Both the position numbers and the translations under genes were made by a program. From Clostridia bacterium (GTDB lineage Bacteria; Bacillota; Clostridia; Oscillospirales; CAG-272), in assembly GCA_900770145.1 (NCBI GenBank), contig CAAGJL010000030.1, positions 1 through 48,818 of the forward strand: a stretch of DNA of 48,818 bases, written 5' to 3'. The notes beneath the pieces are model-generated. The model worked only from the letters and a program-made list of their open reading frames with translations, had not been told where the DNA came from and ran no database searches. Each line of letters opens with the position of its first letter. The first letter of the stretch is position 1. Shown here one piece after another: positions 7,382 through 17,300 of this stretch.

Positions 7382-8146
7382 TTACTCTCCTTTTTCCGCT
7401 TCTTCCGGCTTTGCCTCGGCGGATACCTCCACGGGCTCTCCGATTGCTTTGAGATAGTCGATATTCATCATCCGCTTGCCTGCTTCGTCAATCGTGCGGG
7501 AGTTCTGAAAAATATCCTTCAGCATTGTTGCCACACCAACCGCGGCAAGGCGCGCCTGCTCGGAGCTTTCCGAATTTCCGTTCAAGGCTTCTTTCAGTTC
7601 CGAGAGACCTTTATACACTTTTTCCAGTGCCGCGATGGTGCCGGAAACGCCCTCTTTGACGGCTTCCCCGGTTTCTTTCTGGGTATTGATGTCTTTCTTG
7701 AGCAAAAGCAGATCGTCGTTGGTGCTCCTGATAGAGACCTCCTGCCTTTTCCGCAGGACAAAGAATGTAATTCCGATCACAACGATAAAAATCATCGCAA
7801 CCGTTGTGACGATGTTTTCCGGCTTGAAAAACTCCTCCAGCCGGTCGGCAAGCGTGACATCCTCGCCGTTGGTGCTCTCCCACTGCTCCATCAGTTTTAC
7901 GATGTTCTCCGCCAGCCCCTGCGGAAGTTCGTCTTTGATCATCGCATATACCTTGTCGGCAATCTCTTTGTAATCCAGCGAATCGTTCTCGGGCTGTTTC
8001 GTCTCCGTTTCTCCCTCGCCCTCTTCCGGCTTCGTTTCCGTCTCGCCCCCGGCGGGCGGGGTTTCCGCGTCCTCTGCCGCCGCCCAAAGCGGGAGAGCGC
8101 ACAGAGCAAGCAGCAGCACCAGTACCGCAACAATCAGTCTTTTCAT
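7382..8146 (-). CDS. Exported single-pass membrane protein with acidic linker and coiled coil
   Basis: A 254-residue protein. It has a clear N-terminal signal sequence (MKRLIVAVLVLLLALCALPL, with AAA/AAE cleavage candidates at residues 22-25), a low-complexity acidic Glu/Pro/Thr stretch (residues 26-55), a helical segment, a membrane helix at about residues 113-131 (IVTTVAMIFIVVIGITFFVL), then basic residues and a long predicted helical, coiled-coil C-terminal region (140-240). By the positive-inside rule the coiled coil would be cytoplasmic and the acidic part outside. A good GGAGG precedes the ATG at 8146. Unknown function; a spanin-like or envelope-tethering role can only be guessed. Confidence 0.78.
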   Translation of the reverse strand: MKRLIVAVLVLLLALCALPLWAAAEDAETPPAGGETETKPEEGEGETETKQPENDSLDYKEIADKVYAMIKDELPQGLAENIVKLMEQWESTNGEDVTLADRLEEFFKPENIVTTVAMIFIVVIGITFFVLRKRQEVSIRSTNDDLLLLKKDINTQKETGEAVKEGVSGTIAALEKVYKGLSELKEALNGNSESSEQARLAAVGVATMLKDIFQNSRTIDEAGKRMMNIDYLKAIGEPVEVSAEAKPEEAEKGE

Positions 8147-8159
8147 GTTTCATTCCTCC

Positions 8160-8846
8160 TTAAACCACTTCGTACCCGTCGATATGCGCGGATACTCTCT
8201 GTTCGGTTTTGTGATATGCCGTCATCAGCTTGTACACGGCATCCAGCAAATCATCATAATCCTTGGAGCAGGAAATGTACCTGCCCTTCTCCCCGGTTTT
8301 CACTTCCATATGCAGCACGTTCGTGGGGAGCCCACGCGGGAAAGAAGCGCAGACGAGATATTTCCCGTCCGTCAGAAACTCCCCCGGCACGCACACGGTG
8401 CCGCCGTGAAGCGCGGCGTCATAGGTGCCGCCATCCTCCCGCCGGAAATGAAACACCGTGTCCAGCGGCGCGTCGATTTCAATGGTCAGGCCGTTGCCGC
8501 ACTCCTCACTGTACCGGCTGGTACAAAAGATGGCGTTTTCCATATAAATCATTTTCATTGCGCTGTTTTCCTCCACAACCCTTTCGCTTTTTCCGTTCAT
8601 TTGCCCCTGCAACTCATACCGACACAGCCGCGCCAGCCCGCACCCGAACCGATCTGCCCGGAATCGGATACGCCGAACCTCGTGTTCTTTCATGATCTGA
8701 GAAAGCTGGAGCGAAAACGCCTCTTTCATGTCGCGCCACGTGGCGAAAACGCCCTTTGTCGCGTCCCCCCGGAACGTGACGGTCAGCACGCCGTCGAGGA
8801 AGTGAAAGGCGTAAAAGGTGTCAGACCCGAAAACTTCTGTTTCCAC
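8160..8846 (-). CDS. Uncharacterised phage late protein downstream of the tail fibre
   Basis: A 228-residue soluble protein that I do not recognise. It starts at a GTG (8846), about 10 bases after AAAGG, directly behind the tail-fibre stop at 8860. It has no signal peptide or membrane helix; the composition is mixed alpha/beta with several Cys residues (CGLARLCRYEL, FCTSRYSEEC). The N-terminal part (TFYAFHFLDGVLTVTF) looks like a beta-rich fold. Because it follows the fibre gene it could be a fibre-assembly factor or a minor virion protein, but nothing in the sequence proves this. Confidence 0.7.
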   Translation of the reverse strand: METEVFGSDTFYAFHFLDGVLTVTFRGDATKGVFATWRDMKEAFSLQLSQIMKEHEVRRIRFRADRFGCGLARLCRYELQGQMNGKSERVVEENSAMKMIYMENAIFCTSRYSEECGNGLTIEIDAPLDTVFHFRREDGGTYDAALHGGTVCVPGEFLTDGKYLVCASFPRGLPTNVLHMEVKTGEKGRYISCSKDYDDLLDAVYKLMTAYHKTEQRVSAHIDGYEVV

Positions 8847-8859
8847 CGTGCGCCGCCTT

Positions 8860-11268
8860 TCAGGAAATCTCCGCCCGCGTTTTGCCGGCGAAGGTGTTTT
8901 CGTATTTTTTGATCAGTGTTTTCTGCACGCTTGCCCTGACCGCCTGTTCTGCCGCCTCCAGTTCTTCCGCAAGACCGCGCAGCCGCTCCCGCAGGTCGTT
9001 GACGGCGTCTCTTGCCGCCTGCCGCGCGACCCTGGTGTCGGCGTATTCCTCCTCGGTGAGAAGACCCTCGGCAAGTTTTGCGGTCTGATAATCCGTGCTG
9101 TCAAGATACTGTTGCCGCTCGGCAAGCATCGTGTCAAGAAGCGCACGCTCTTTGCGCAACTCCCGCGTGGCTTCCTCGTATTCCCTGCTGAATCGCCAGT
9201 TGCGGCGGTGCATCCCCTCTGCCCACGCGCGCTTGAAATAGTTCCGGTCGCCTTCGGTCAGCCCGTTCCAGTATTCCGCGTATTCCGGCGCGGTCAGGCG
9301 CGGGTAAAAGAGTTCCACCTTATCGCCGACCTGAATGCCCCCGGCAAGATACCGCCCCTTGAACGTCATCAGGGTATAGTGCCGCACCGGGGCGGCGGGC
9401 ACAATCTCCTCACTGCCAGTATAAGTGACAATATCGCCTGTTGCCGTGCACACCCGACTCTCTCCCGGCACCAGCTGCGTCCAGTTAATCAGCTGGTCGC
9501 GGTCGATCTCCCAGAAAAACTGGTTGCCGAACACGTCCACGGTTTTCCCGTCCGAAAAGGACAAACGATGGTACTTGTCGCATTCGCCGACCACCGGGGG
9601 CACGACGGCGCGGGTCTGCGTGAGTCTGCCTTTGGCGGGCGACCAGAACGCCAGATAATCCCCTGCCTGCACGTCCTCGATGTTTTTCTCGGTGATCTCG
9701 CCGGTGTCCTTATTGCGCAGCAAGACAGGTGTCCCCTCGATGAAGCAGGTGACTGTTTGCCGGCTGAAATGGCGCACCGGAATCACGGAGCAGACGACGC
9801 TTTCATAGGAACCGGGCGACACGTAACCGGTCACGGTCACAGTGCCATCGGCGTTGTTGCGGACACCGGCATAGTTCAGATTTCCGCCGTAATCATATGG
9901 GGCGGTGTTTGCCACCATCTGCCCGTTGTGCAACACGTAGGTCACAAGGTTGTTGCCGGTATAGGTACTGGCGTCAAACCGGATCAGGTACGTCCGGTCT
10001 CCGCGCACGGTGGCGACCTCGGCGGAGCCCTCTCCGCCGTTGCCGGAGGTGTTGGTGAAAACAACCGCGTCCGCTTTTGCCGCGTCCACCGTCCGTCGGT
10101 TGGCAATCCCGAGGTCATCCGTCGGGTCTTGCATCCGGCAGCTGCCGTCCGCCTCACGGCAAAGTACCGTGTTGCCGCCCGTTCCGGAACCGGAAGCCGG
10201 CAGCGTCGTCTGTCCGCCTTCGGGGGTCACGGCGTAGACCCGCCTGTCCCCGGCGGAGGTCACTTTCCCCAGCGCGCCGATGCTCTCGGCGGTGATGCTC
10301 TCCGCGCCGGCGCCGGGGTCTCCTTTTTCCCCTTTTTCGCCCTTGTCCCCTTTGTTGCCCTTTTCTCCTTTGATGCCGGCGGCGCCGGAAAGATCGGTCA
10401 CAAATCCAAAGCCGTAATCGTTTCTCACATACAGTTTGGCGTTGTCCTCGTCCTCCACAGAGGAACTGATCATCACCATTTTGCCGTAAGGCACATTCTC
10501 CGCGTCGGCATTCATCTGCCCCACGGAAGGGTAGGTTTTGAACACGGCAAACGGATCGCCCTTCTCCCCCTTTTCCCCGGTGGCGCCGTCACTCCCGTTG
10601 GTCACGGTAAAGGTTTTGGCCTGCCCATCGGTCAGGGTCACGGTATAGGTGTCGGTTTTGCCCTCGGTGGCGGTTTTGACGATGTTGGCAATCCCGGTGC
10701 CGGTGGCGCCGGTAGCACCGGTAAGACCGGTATCGCCCCGCTCGCCCTTTTCCCCTCGGTCGCCCTTCAGCGTCCCCGCGCGGAAAGCGGAAAAAACCGT
10801 GTTCATAGTGCCCGCCACGTTTTCCAGATCCTGCACGCGTTTGGTCAGGTCGTTGCAGCCGTTGTATGCCTCTACCAGCGCATCAAACTCCGACGTGGAC
10901 TCCAGATCGATATCGTGGATGACCGCTTCCCGCACGCAGACCGAGAAAACAGGGGCGGAAACAGCACCTGCGGCGTTGGTAACCGTCAGCTGGCAGTCAA
11001 ACGTGCCCACTGCGGCGGTGGCGTTGCCTGACAGGTAATAGGTAATTGTGCCGTCGTTGTTGATGGTGCAGCTGCTCACCAGTTCCGTGCCGTCCGGCTT
11101 CACGGCGGACAGCAGGCAGGAACAATCCTTCGTGACCCGATAGGGCTTTCCGTCCTCGGTCAGTACAAAAATAATCGTTCGCAGGGAATCCCCCCGGTTG
11201 AATTGCAACAGAGTCTGCGAGCCTTTGTTGTGCATGTCCAGCAACACTCTGTATTCCACGTTGTTCAT
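8860..11268 (-). CDS. Tail fibre with BppU-like head, collagen repeats and an internal Hint domain
   Basis: An 802-residue putative receptor-binding protein. The first ~110 residues (LLQFNRGDSLRTIIFVLTEDGKPYRV) resemble the BppU/baseplate N-terminal domain. Collagen-like Gly-X-Y blocks lie near residues 165-192, 226-240 and 297-318. A Hint (hedgehog/intein) domain begins at Cys508 (CFIEGTPVLL, then IEDVQAGDYL) and ends near residue 645 at YLAGGIQVGD; the intein-type terminal His-Asn and the +1 nucleophile are absent. A helical, coiled-coil-rich tail (about 690-790) follows. The ATG at 11268 follows AAAGGAG and is preferred to an upstream GTG. It is co-directional with the giant polyvalent gene, with an 87-base leader carrying a possible promoter motif. 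Receptor binding is inferred from architecture. Confidence 0.85.
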   Translation of the reverse strand: MNNVEYRVLLDMHNKGSQTLLQFNRGDSLRTIIFVLTEDGKPYRVTKDCSCLLSAVKPDGTELVSSCTINNDGTITYYLSGNATAAVGTFDCQLTVTNAAGAVSAPVFSVCVREAVIHDIDLESTSEFDALVEAYNGCNDLTKRVQDLENVAGTMNTVFSAFRAGTLKGDRGEKGERGDTGLTGATGATGTGIANIVKTATEGKTDTYTVTLTDGQAKTFTVTNGSDGATGEKGEKGDPFAVFKTYPSVGQMNADAENVPYGKMVMISSSVEDEDNAKLYVRNDYGFGFVTDLSGAAGIKGEKGNKGDKGEKGEKGDPGAGAESITAESIGALGKVTSAGDRRVYAVTPEGGQTTLPASGSGTGGNTVLCREADGSCRMQDPTDDLGIANRRTVDAAKADAVVFTNTSGNGGEGSAEVATVRGDRTYLIRFDASTYTGNNLVTYVLHNGQMVANTAPYDYGGNLNYAGVRNNADGTVTVTGYVSPGSYESVVCSVIPVRHFSRQTVTCFIEGTPVLLRNKDTGEITEKNIEDVQAGDYLAFWSPAKGRLTQTRAVVPPVVGECDKYHRLSFSDGKTVDVFGNQFFWEIDRDQLINWTQLVPGESRVCTATGDIVTYTGSEEIVPAAPVRHYTLMTFKGRYLAGGIQVGDKVELFYPRLTAPEYAEYWNGLTEGDRNYFKRAWAEGMHRRNWRFSREYEEATRELRKERALLDTMLAERQQYLDSTDYQTAKLAEGLLTEEEYADTRVARQAARDAVNDLRERLRGLAEELEAAEQAVRASVQKTLIKKYENTFAGKTRAEIS

Positions 11269-11319
11269 GCCGAAAATATCTCCTTTTTTCTTCCATCTTA
11301 CCACGCGGACAGGCGGTTA

Positions 11320-11333
11320 TTATATACCCACCC
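11320..11333 (-). promoter_or_regulatory. GGGTGGGTATATAA motif upstream of the tail fibre
   Basis: On the minus strand this 14-mer is identical to the one at 33550-33563 upstream of the terminase genes. It lies about 50 bases before the fibre start and includes a TATA-rich block like a -10 element. Flanking CGCGGAC (11304-11310) and GTCCGCG (11334-11340) form an inverted repeat around it. It may be a phage late promoter or operator; no clear -35 box accompanies it. Confidence 0.4.
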
Positions 11334-11355
11334 GTCCGCGCGGGCGGGAGCCCTT

Positions 11356-14300
11356 TCAGGCCGCCCCGATGAGTTTTTGAACGATCGGACGCAGATCCCG
11401 CTCGATATTCCGGAACGGAATCCCGAAAAACGCGGAGACCGCGCCGATAATAGCCGTCACCTTCTGATAAGCGGATTTCGTGCCGCTGTCTATGGATTTC
11501 AGCGCACTGACCAGATCCTCAAACAAATCCATGTCCATCCGGGAAACATCGTACCCCTGGCACAGGGAAACAATATCTTTTGCAAACGGGATATACGTCA
11601 GCGGATTGAAATTGTCCAGAAAATCCTCCAGGGCAGCTTTCCCGTATTTCTCGGCATAGGTCTCGTCATCATCGTCCCCGATGTGCCGCCATGCCACGAC
11701 AACCGCTTTGAGCAGAGAGTTCAACACGATGGAGGCCGTCACCGCCCCGACCGCGCCCGATATGATTTTTGCGCCCTGCTTTCCGCCGATTCTCTTACCC
11801 CTCACAAAAGCGTCCGCCACCATGTTCATCGTGGTGGTGGGTTCCGCCATGAATGCGGTTGCCATCTTCATCCCGGTGTCTTTGCTTCTCATCAGTCCGC
11901 TTCTCGACAGCACGGAATCGTACACCTGCGTCAGGGTGATAACCTGCGTGAATTTCCTGCCCGCCTCGGTGAGCAATGCCTCCCCCGAAAGGTCGGTCGT
12001 GTCCGCCACAAGCGCCTTTGTCGCGTTCCAGATGTAGCACCACGTCAACTCGTCCGCCATGGACGGAGCCTTGGAAAGCACCTCGTCCCGATAACTGCCG
12101 TCCTTCAGGAACGCCGCGATCTTGTTCCGGAGCCCCTCGGGTGCTTCTGCTTTCAGCCAATCAACGGAACCTTTGCCCATACCGGTGTCAAAATACCCCA
12201 TCTCCTTGATGCCCGCCACCGGCGCATATTTCTTGCACTCCTCCCAGACGGCGCGATGCTGACGGAAGTTAAATGCCTGCGCAAAGGTTTTGGCAAAGTA
12301 TTTGGGGCTGATGTACGCCATTGCCCGGCAAATGGCTGAGGGCTGCTGAATCGTGACCGAAGCGGAGGCAAACACCGCGCCCTTTTTGGCAAGCGACATC
12401 AGTTTGCCGATCTCTTCCGCCCCGCTTTGCCGCGCGCCGCCGTTCAGATCGGTCAGAAGGGTGCTGATATACTCGTTGACCCCCGTTCCGTATGCGTTCT
12501 GCAACGCCTGTTTGACCGAGGAGGTCTCCGCCTTGTCGTCGGTTTCCGTTTTGTAGTTCCATACCCGGTTGAAGTCCTCCAACGGGAGAACGAACGAATG
12601 GTACATCGCCATGTCGTTGCAGTGCCCTGCCCATACGTCCATAAAGTTGCTAAGGATGATCGGGTTGTTTGCGTGCGCCACGGTCGCTTTGGAAAACCCG
12701 GAGTTTCTGATCCGCACCTCGCCCGCCACCTCGTTCTGCTGATACAGAAACTGCCGTGCGGACTTCAGCGGGAAGTATGTTTTCTCCTTGAAAAGTTTCA
12801 CGCCGTACAGGGCCAGGGACACCTCGTTGCCCTTTTCCCCCATCACCTCCGAAAGGTACGCCTGCATCTCGTCCGCAAACGCCCGCTGTTCCGGAGAGAG
12901 CGTGCCGCAGATTTCGGCAATCACCTCTTCGGAAAGATTGAAAGCGGTTGCCGTGTTGACCCGGTATTTCACGGGCACGCCGTATTTCTTTTCGGTGACT
13001 TCGATTGCGCCGTCAAACACAATGCCGCCCTTTGTCAGGTGTTCTGTCGCCTGCGGGCGCTTGGCATACGCGTAAAGGGACAGAATCTGCTCCAGCGTCA
13101 TCTCAAAGGTTTTTCCGCTTTTGGCGGTGAACCGATACCGCTTCCCGAAGTCCCAGCCGGAATACCCGTGCTTTTTGTACTGCTCCTCCCTGAATGCCTT
13201 TGCGGCAGACATATCGCGGTACCAGGCGTCCTCGCCGCTTCGCACGTTTTCATACAGTTCGGTAAAGGTATCCGAGCCGATCATGCGCATCGCGTAAACC
13301 GGCTTTAAGGACTTCCAGCCGAATTTTTTCAGCCACCGCAGGGCGGCAACCTCCCTTGCGTGGTCTCCCCCGGTGGCCCGCACCTGCCCCCGCACGGCTT
13401 CCCCCAGTTGCGTGATGGTTTCCGCCTTGTTTGTAAGAAAGACTTTGTTTGCATTCCGGACGGAAGTGAGGATCATCCGGTACATCCCGTACACCTCTTC
13501 CAACTGTTCCAGGGTCATATCCCGGATGGAGGTATCGCCCACCTTGCCGATGACGTCGTCAATCTTGTTTTCAATGACCTCATCGTGGGCATTTGCAATC
13601 AGCGGGTCATCGGAGTTGATGATGTCCGCATACGCGGTTTTCAGCCGTTCCAGTCTGCCCTTCAGGGTTTCGCCCTGTTCCGCAATCCGGTCGCGCGTTG
13701 CCTGAAGCTCCCTCACCACATCCGGGTCGGTCTCCTTTGCAATCAGTGCGTCGTATTTCGCCACCCGCGCATCCGCGCCGACGGTGTCCATATTGACCGC
13801 GTCCAGCGCTTCTGCCACGATTTTTTGCATGCCGATCAGAATCTTGTTTTCTTTGAGGTAAGCGTTCAGCTCCCCGACCACCTTTTTGACCTTGCCCCGC
13901 ATTTCGGTTTTGTTTCTGCCCTCTGCGGCTTTTCTGCGCGACTCCTGATTTTTCTGCACAATGTCACTTACGGTCTCGGCGGTTTTCTTCTTGTAGGCGT
14001 TCAAAGCCTCCCTGTAGCGCGCCGCCTCTGCCTTCTGCACCCTGGCGGATTCCCGAGACAGGACGTTTCTCAGCGGTGCAGACGCCTCCAGGTTGAAGAG
14101 TTGCCGGTCATAGTTGCTGATTCGGCGCTCCAGTTCCGTGGCGGTTTTCTGAAGTCTGCCAATCTGTTCCGTATCCCGCGCTCCTTTGGAAAAAGACAAT
14201 TCCCGGATTTTTGCCCTGGTGGCGGTCAACTGCTTTTCCGATTGCTCCATCAGGCCGATTTTGGTTTTGTACTGCCGCAGTTTTTCTTTTTCCGTTTCGT

Positions 14301-17300
14301 TCTGCGCCACGCTCTCCAGCGCGTTTGCCAGCAGTGAGCGGGCGGAAACGTTCTCCCGGTCGGAAAACAGGGCGCTCTCGCCCAGCACCCCGCCGGGTCG
14401 TTCCGTGTAGCCATAATGCCGCAGCGCGTCCTCCGGTAAAATATCCGGAAAATACCTGTTGACAAATTCGAGAAGCTCTGCTATACTGATAGTGGAACGG
14501 TAATCCGGGTGAAAGACCGGAGGCGCATCGAGCGCAGCCGTTCCTTTTTGTTTTGCATTGATGGAATACAAAACATCCATAGACAGCAGTTCGTTGCTGA
14601 AACGGTTGACCACGGATTCCACAATCTGCACACTTCCACCCTCGCGACCGGCAACGCCGATGAGCACATAACATGCGCTTGCTTTTTCGTTTTTTGGTAC
14701 CAGTTCGTTGATGACGACAGAATTTGCAAGAATTTCGCCCGCATTCACCGTGACCGGGGCGTTTTGCGAAAACCGCCTGTCAAGGCTATGGATAAGCCCC
14801 GCCTTGGAAAGAATAACATCCGCGCCTGCATCTTTCACATAGACCGAAACGCTCCCGTCCTTTGCGTTGAATTTTCCGATTTTTGCGGCATTCTTCCGCG
14901 CCAATGCCACCACATCCGCGCGGTTTGCGGGCGCGGTGTCGCCCAATACCGTCACCTTCATATCCGGTTTGGATATCAGTTCCTCATAAGAATATCCCGT
15001 TTTCTTATTTTCTGCAGTTTCACGGGTGGATTGCTTCACGGAATCCTTAGTGACGATTGCGGAAACTTTTCCGAACATATCTGTACTCTCAACGGTGAAT
15101 CCGTCCCCCAGTGCATCTCTCAGATAACCTACCAGTTCAGACCGTGTAAAGCCTTTCTGGTAACTGCCGGTGTTTGAAATATACACCTCAAGGTTGCCTT
15201 TGCTTATGATTTCTTTGGTAGAAGCGTTCAGCACATCGTCTCCGCGCACATTGATGAACATCGTACCACCTGGATTGAGCATTTCTCCCATCTTTACAAC
15301 CAGTGCGTCCCGCTGGTCCTGCGGCAACACATTGAGAACCGCATTGCTGATGATGACATCATACGTTTTGTCCAACGCGGAATAGTCCGTGTATTTCGGC
15401 GAATAGTTTTTCCCGGGGTAAGGCTCAATATCTTCCACGTCAAAGCCAAACTCTTCAATCCCCGCTCTCGTCCCATACCCGAGCCCACTTGACGCATCAA
15501 GGATAGCACCGTGGAATCCCTTTTGCCTGAGATACCGGTAAATCTTCCGGTAAGAAGAAACCGTAACCTTTACCTGTGTGGGATTTCTCGTCTCGCTTTC
15601 CTCTGCCGAAACATCCCAAAGATGCGGAAACCGCTCTTTTGCTTCCGCAGTTGTCAGACTTCTTTCCCACGCGCCCGATTTTGGCTGAACAGGCTCTACT
15701 TCCCGCAAAGAATACCGGATGTCAGGAGACGAGGTAGGCTTTTTGTTGTCTGCGTTTTTGAATTGTTCCGAGGTAAAGGCAACATAAACGGTGGAATTTT
15801 CGTATTTTCCATCGACAATGTAGCCATCGTAGCCGAGAACCCGCTTCACCGTAAGCAGTACCGTTTCGGCTCCTGCACCGGAATTTGCAATATTCGCAAG
15901 AATTTCCGAATCGCTGTCACAGTATTCCATACACGATCTGACTGTATCGTCAAGCGCACGGGTATACCAGGTCTTTGAAGGATACCCCATTCCACCCGCA
16001 GAATCGTAATTGATAATCACGTCATCGCCGGTAGGGTCAATGGCTTGAATCAACCGTCTTACCTCGACAGGGGTGAGCGTTATTTTGCTGTCGGACAAGG
16101 GCTTTTTAATGCTCAGATAGCCGTCAAGCAGTTGCCCGCCGTTTCTCTGATATCCCTCTGCCATATCCTTGTTCTGCGTGAAGTAGATACCTTGCCCCTC
16201 AGAAGAACCGTTTCTGCTCATAAACTGATAGGAGAACTCCGTAAACACCGCGGGGGAACCGTGATATACGCGCAGCAGGTTTCCGTTGGCGTCCACGACC
16301 TTTGTCCCATCGAAGTATTCCCGTTGCTCATCGGAAAGTCGCTCCCCCTCGCTGTCGGTCTCGCGCAGAGAATACCGGACGCCGGAGGCTTCGGAATTCT
16401 CGGAAACCTTTTGCCGAACCCGCGAAGACCTGTCACTCACGGAACCACGGCCGGAGAAATCGGTATCCGATCTGATGATTTCATTTGTGATTCTTTCCAC
16501 GACCTTCGGCATGCTTTTTTTGAGCTCGGATTCCTTCGCCGTCTGCCCTTTCGCATAATCCTTCAGAAGCCCGGTGATATACGCGTTGTCAAAGATCGGC
16601 TTCACAGGCATCTGTGGGAGATATTCCCCGGTTTTTGTCTGTGCGAAGGTTTTGAAATCCACCAACAGCTTGTGATAGCCCTCGGTGTATACGTAGTTGC
16701 CGTTTTCATCCGTGTTGAGGAACTGCGCAAACCGGGGGGTCAGCCCGTTTTCCTTGCACACCTGAAGGAATTTTTCCACAAAAGTCCGCTTGGTGATGGG
16801 GGCACCTTCCTTTTCCAGAACCTGAAGCACCTCCGTATATATGTTGACCTGATGGCGGGATACCTTCCCCGTTCCGATGTCTTTTTCGGTTTGAAAATCC
16901 TTGTAGTTTTTCCATGCCGAAATGCCCTTTTCCTCCAGAACAAGCGTGCTTTGCCCGGTGTGAAACGGGATAATCTGGTCTATAAAATCGCTGACCATGG
17001 CGGCGCGGATCTGCAGGTCGTTGATGCCGATGGTAATGTTGCCGACGTTCGGGTTGTTCCTGTTGTCAAAGAAATCCTTGCTGTTGATGTCAATCCCCTC
17101 GACCGTGTCATAGTCGAGAACGACTTCATTCCCCTCAATGTGATACCCCAGGTCTCCTTTGGGAATCAGAGATCTGTTCAGTTTTTCCCCCGTGTCTTTT
17201 ACGGCTTTTGCATATTCGTTGACCTTTGTATACCCTTGCAGGGAAAGCCCTACCGCTGCGCTGTCCGTAATCACCTGAATGATGTCAATCAGGTGGAACA

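Noticed and set aside
8860..11268. Diversity-generating retroelement target in the tail fibre
   Set aside because: No reverse transcriptase, template repeat or variable C-lectin region is visible in the window.
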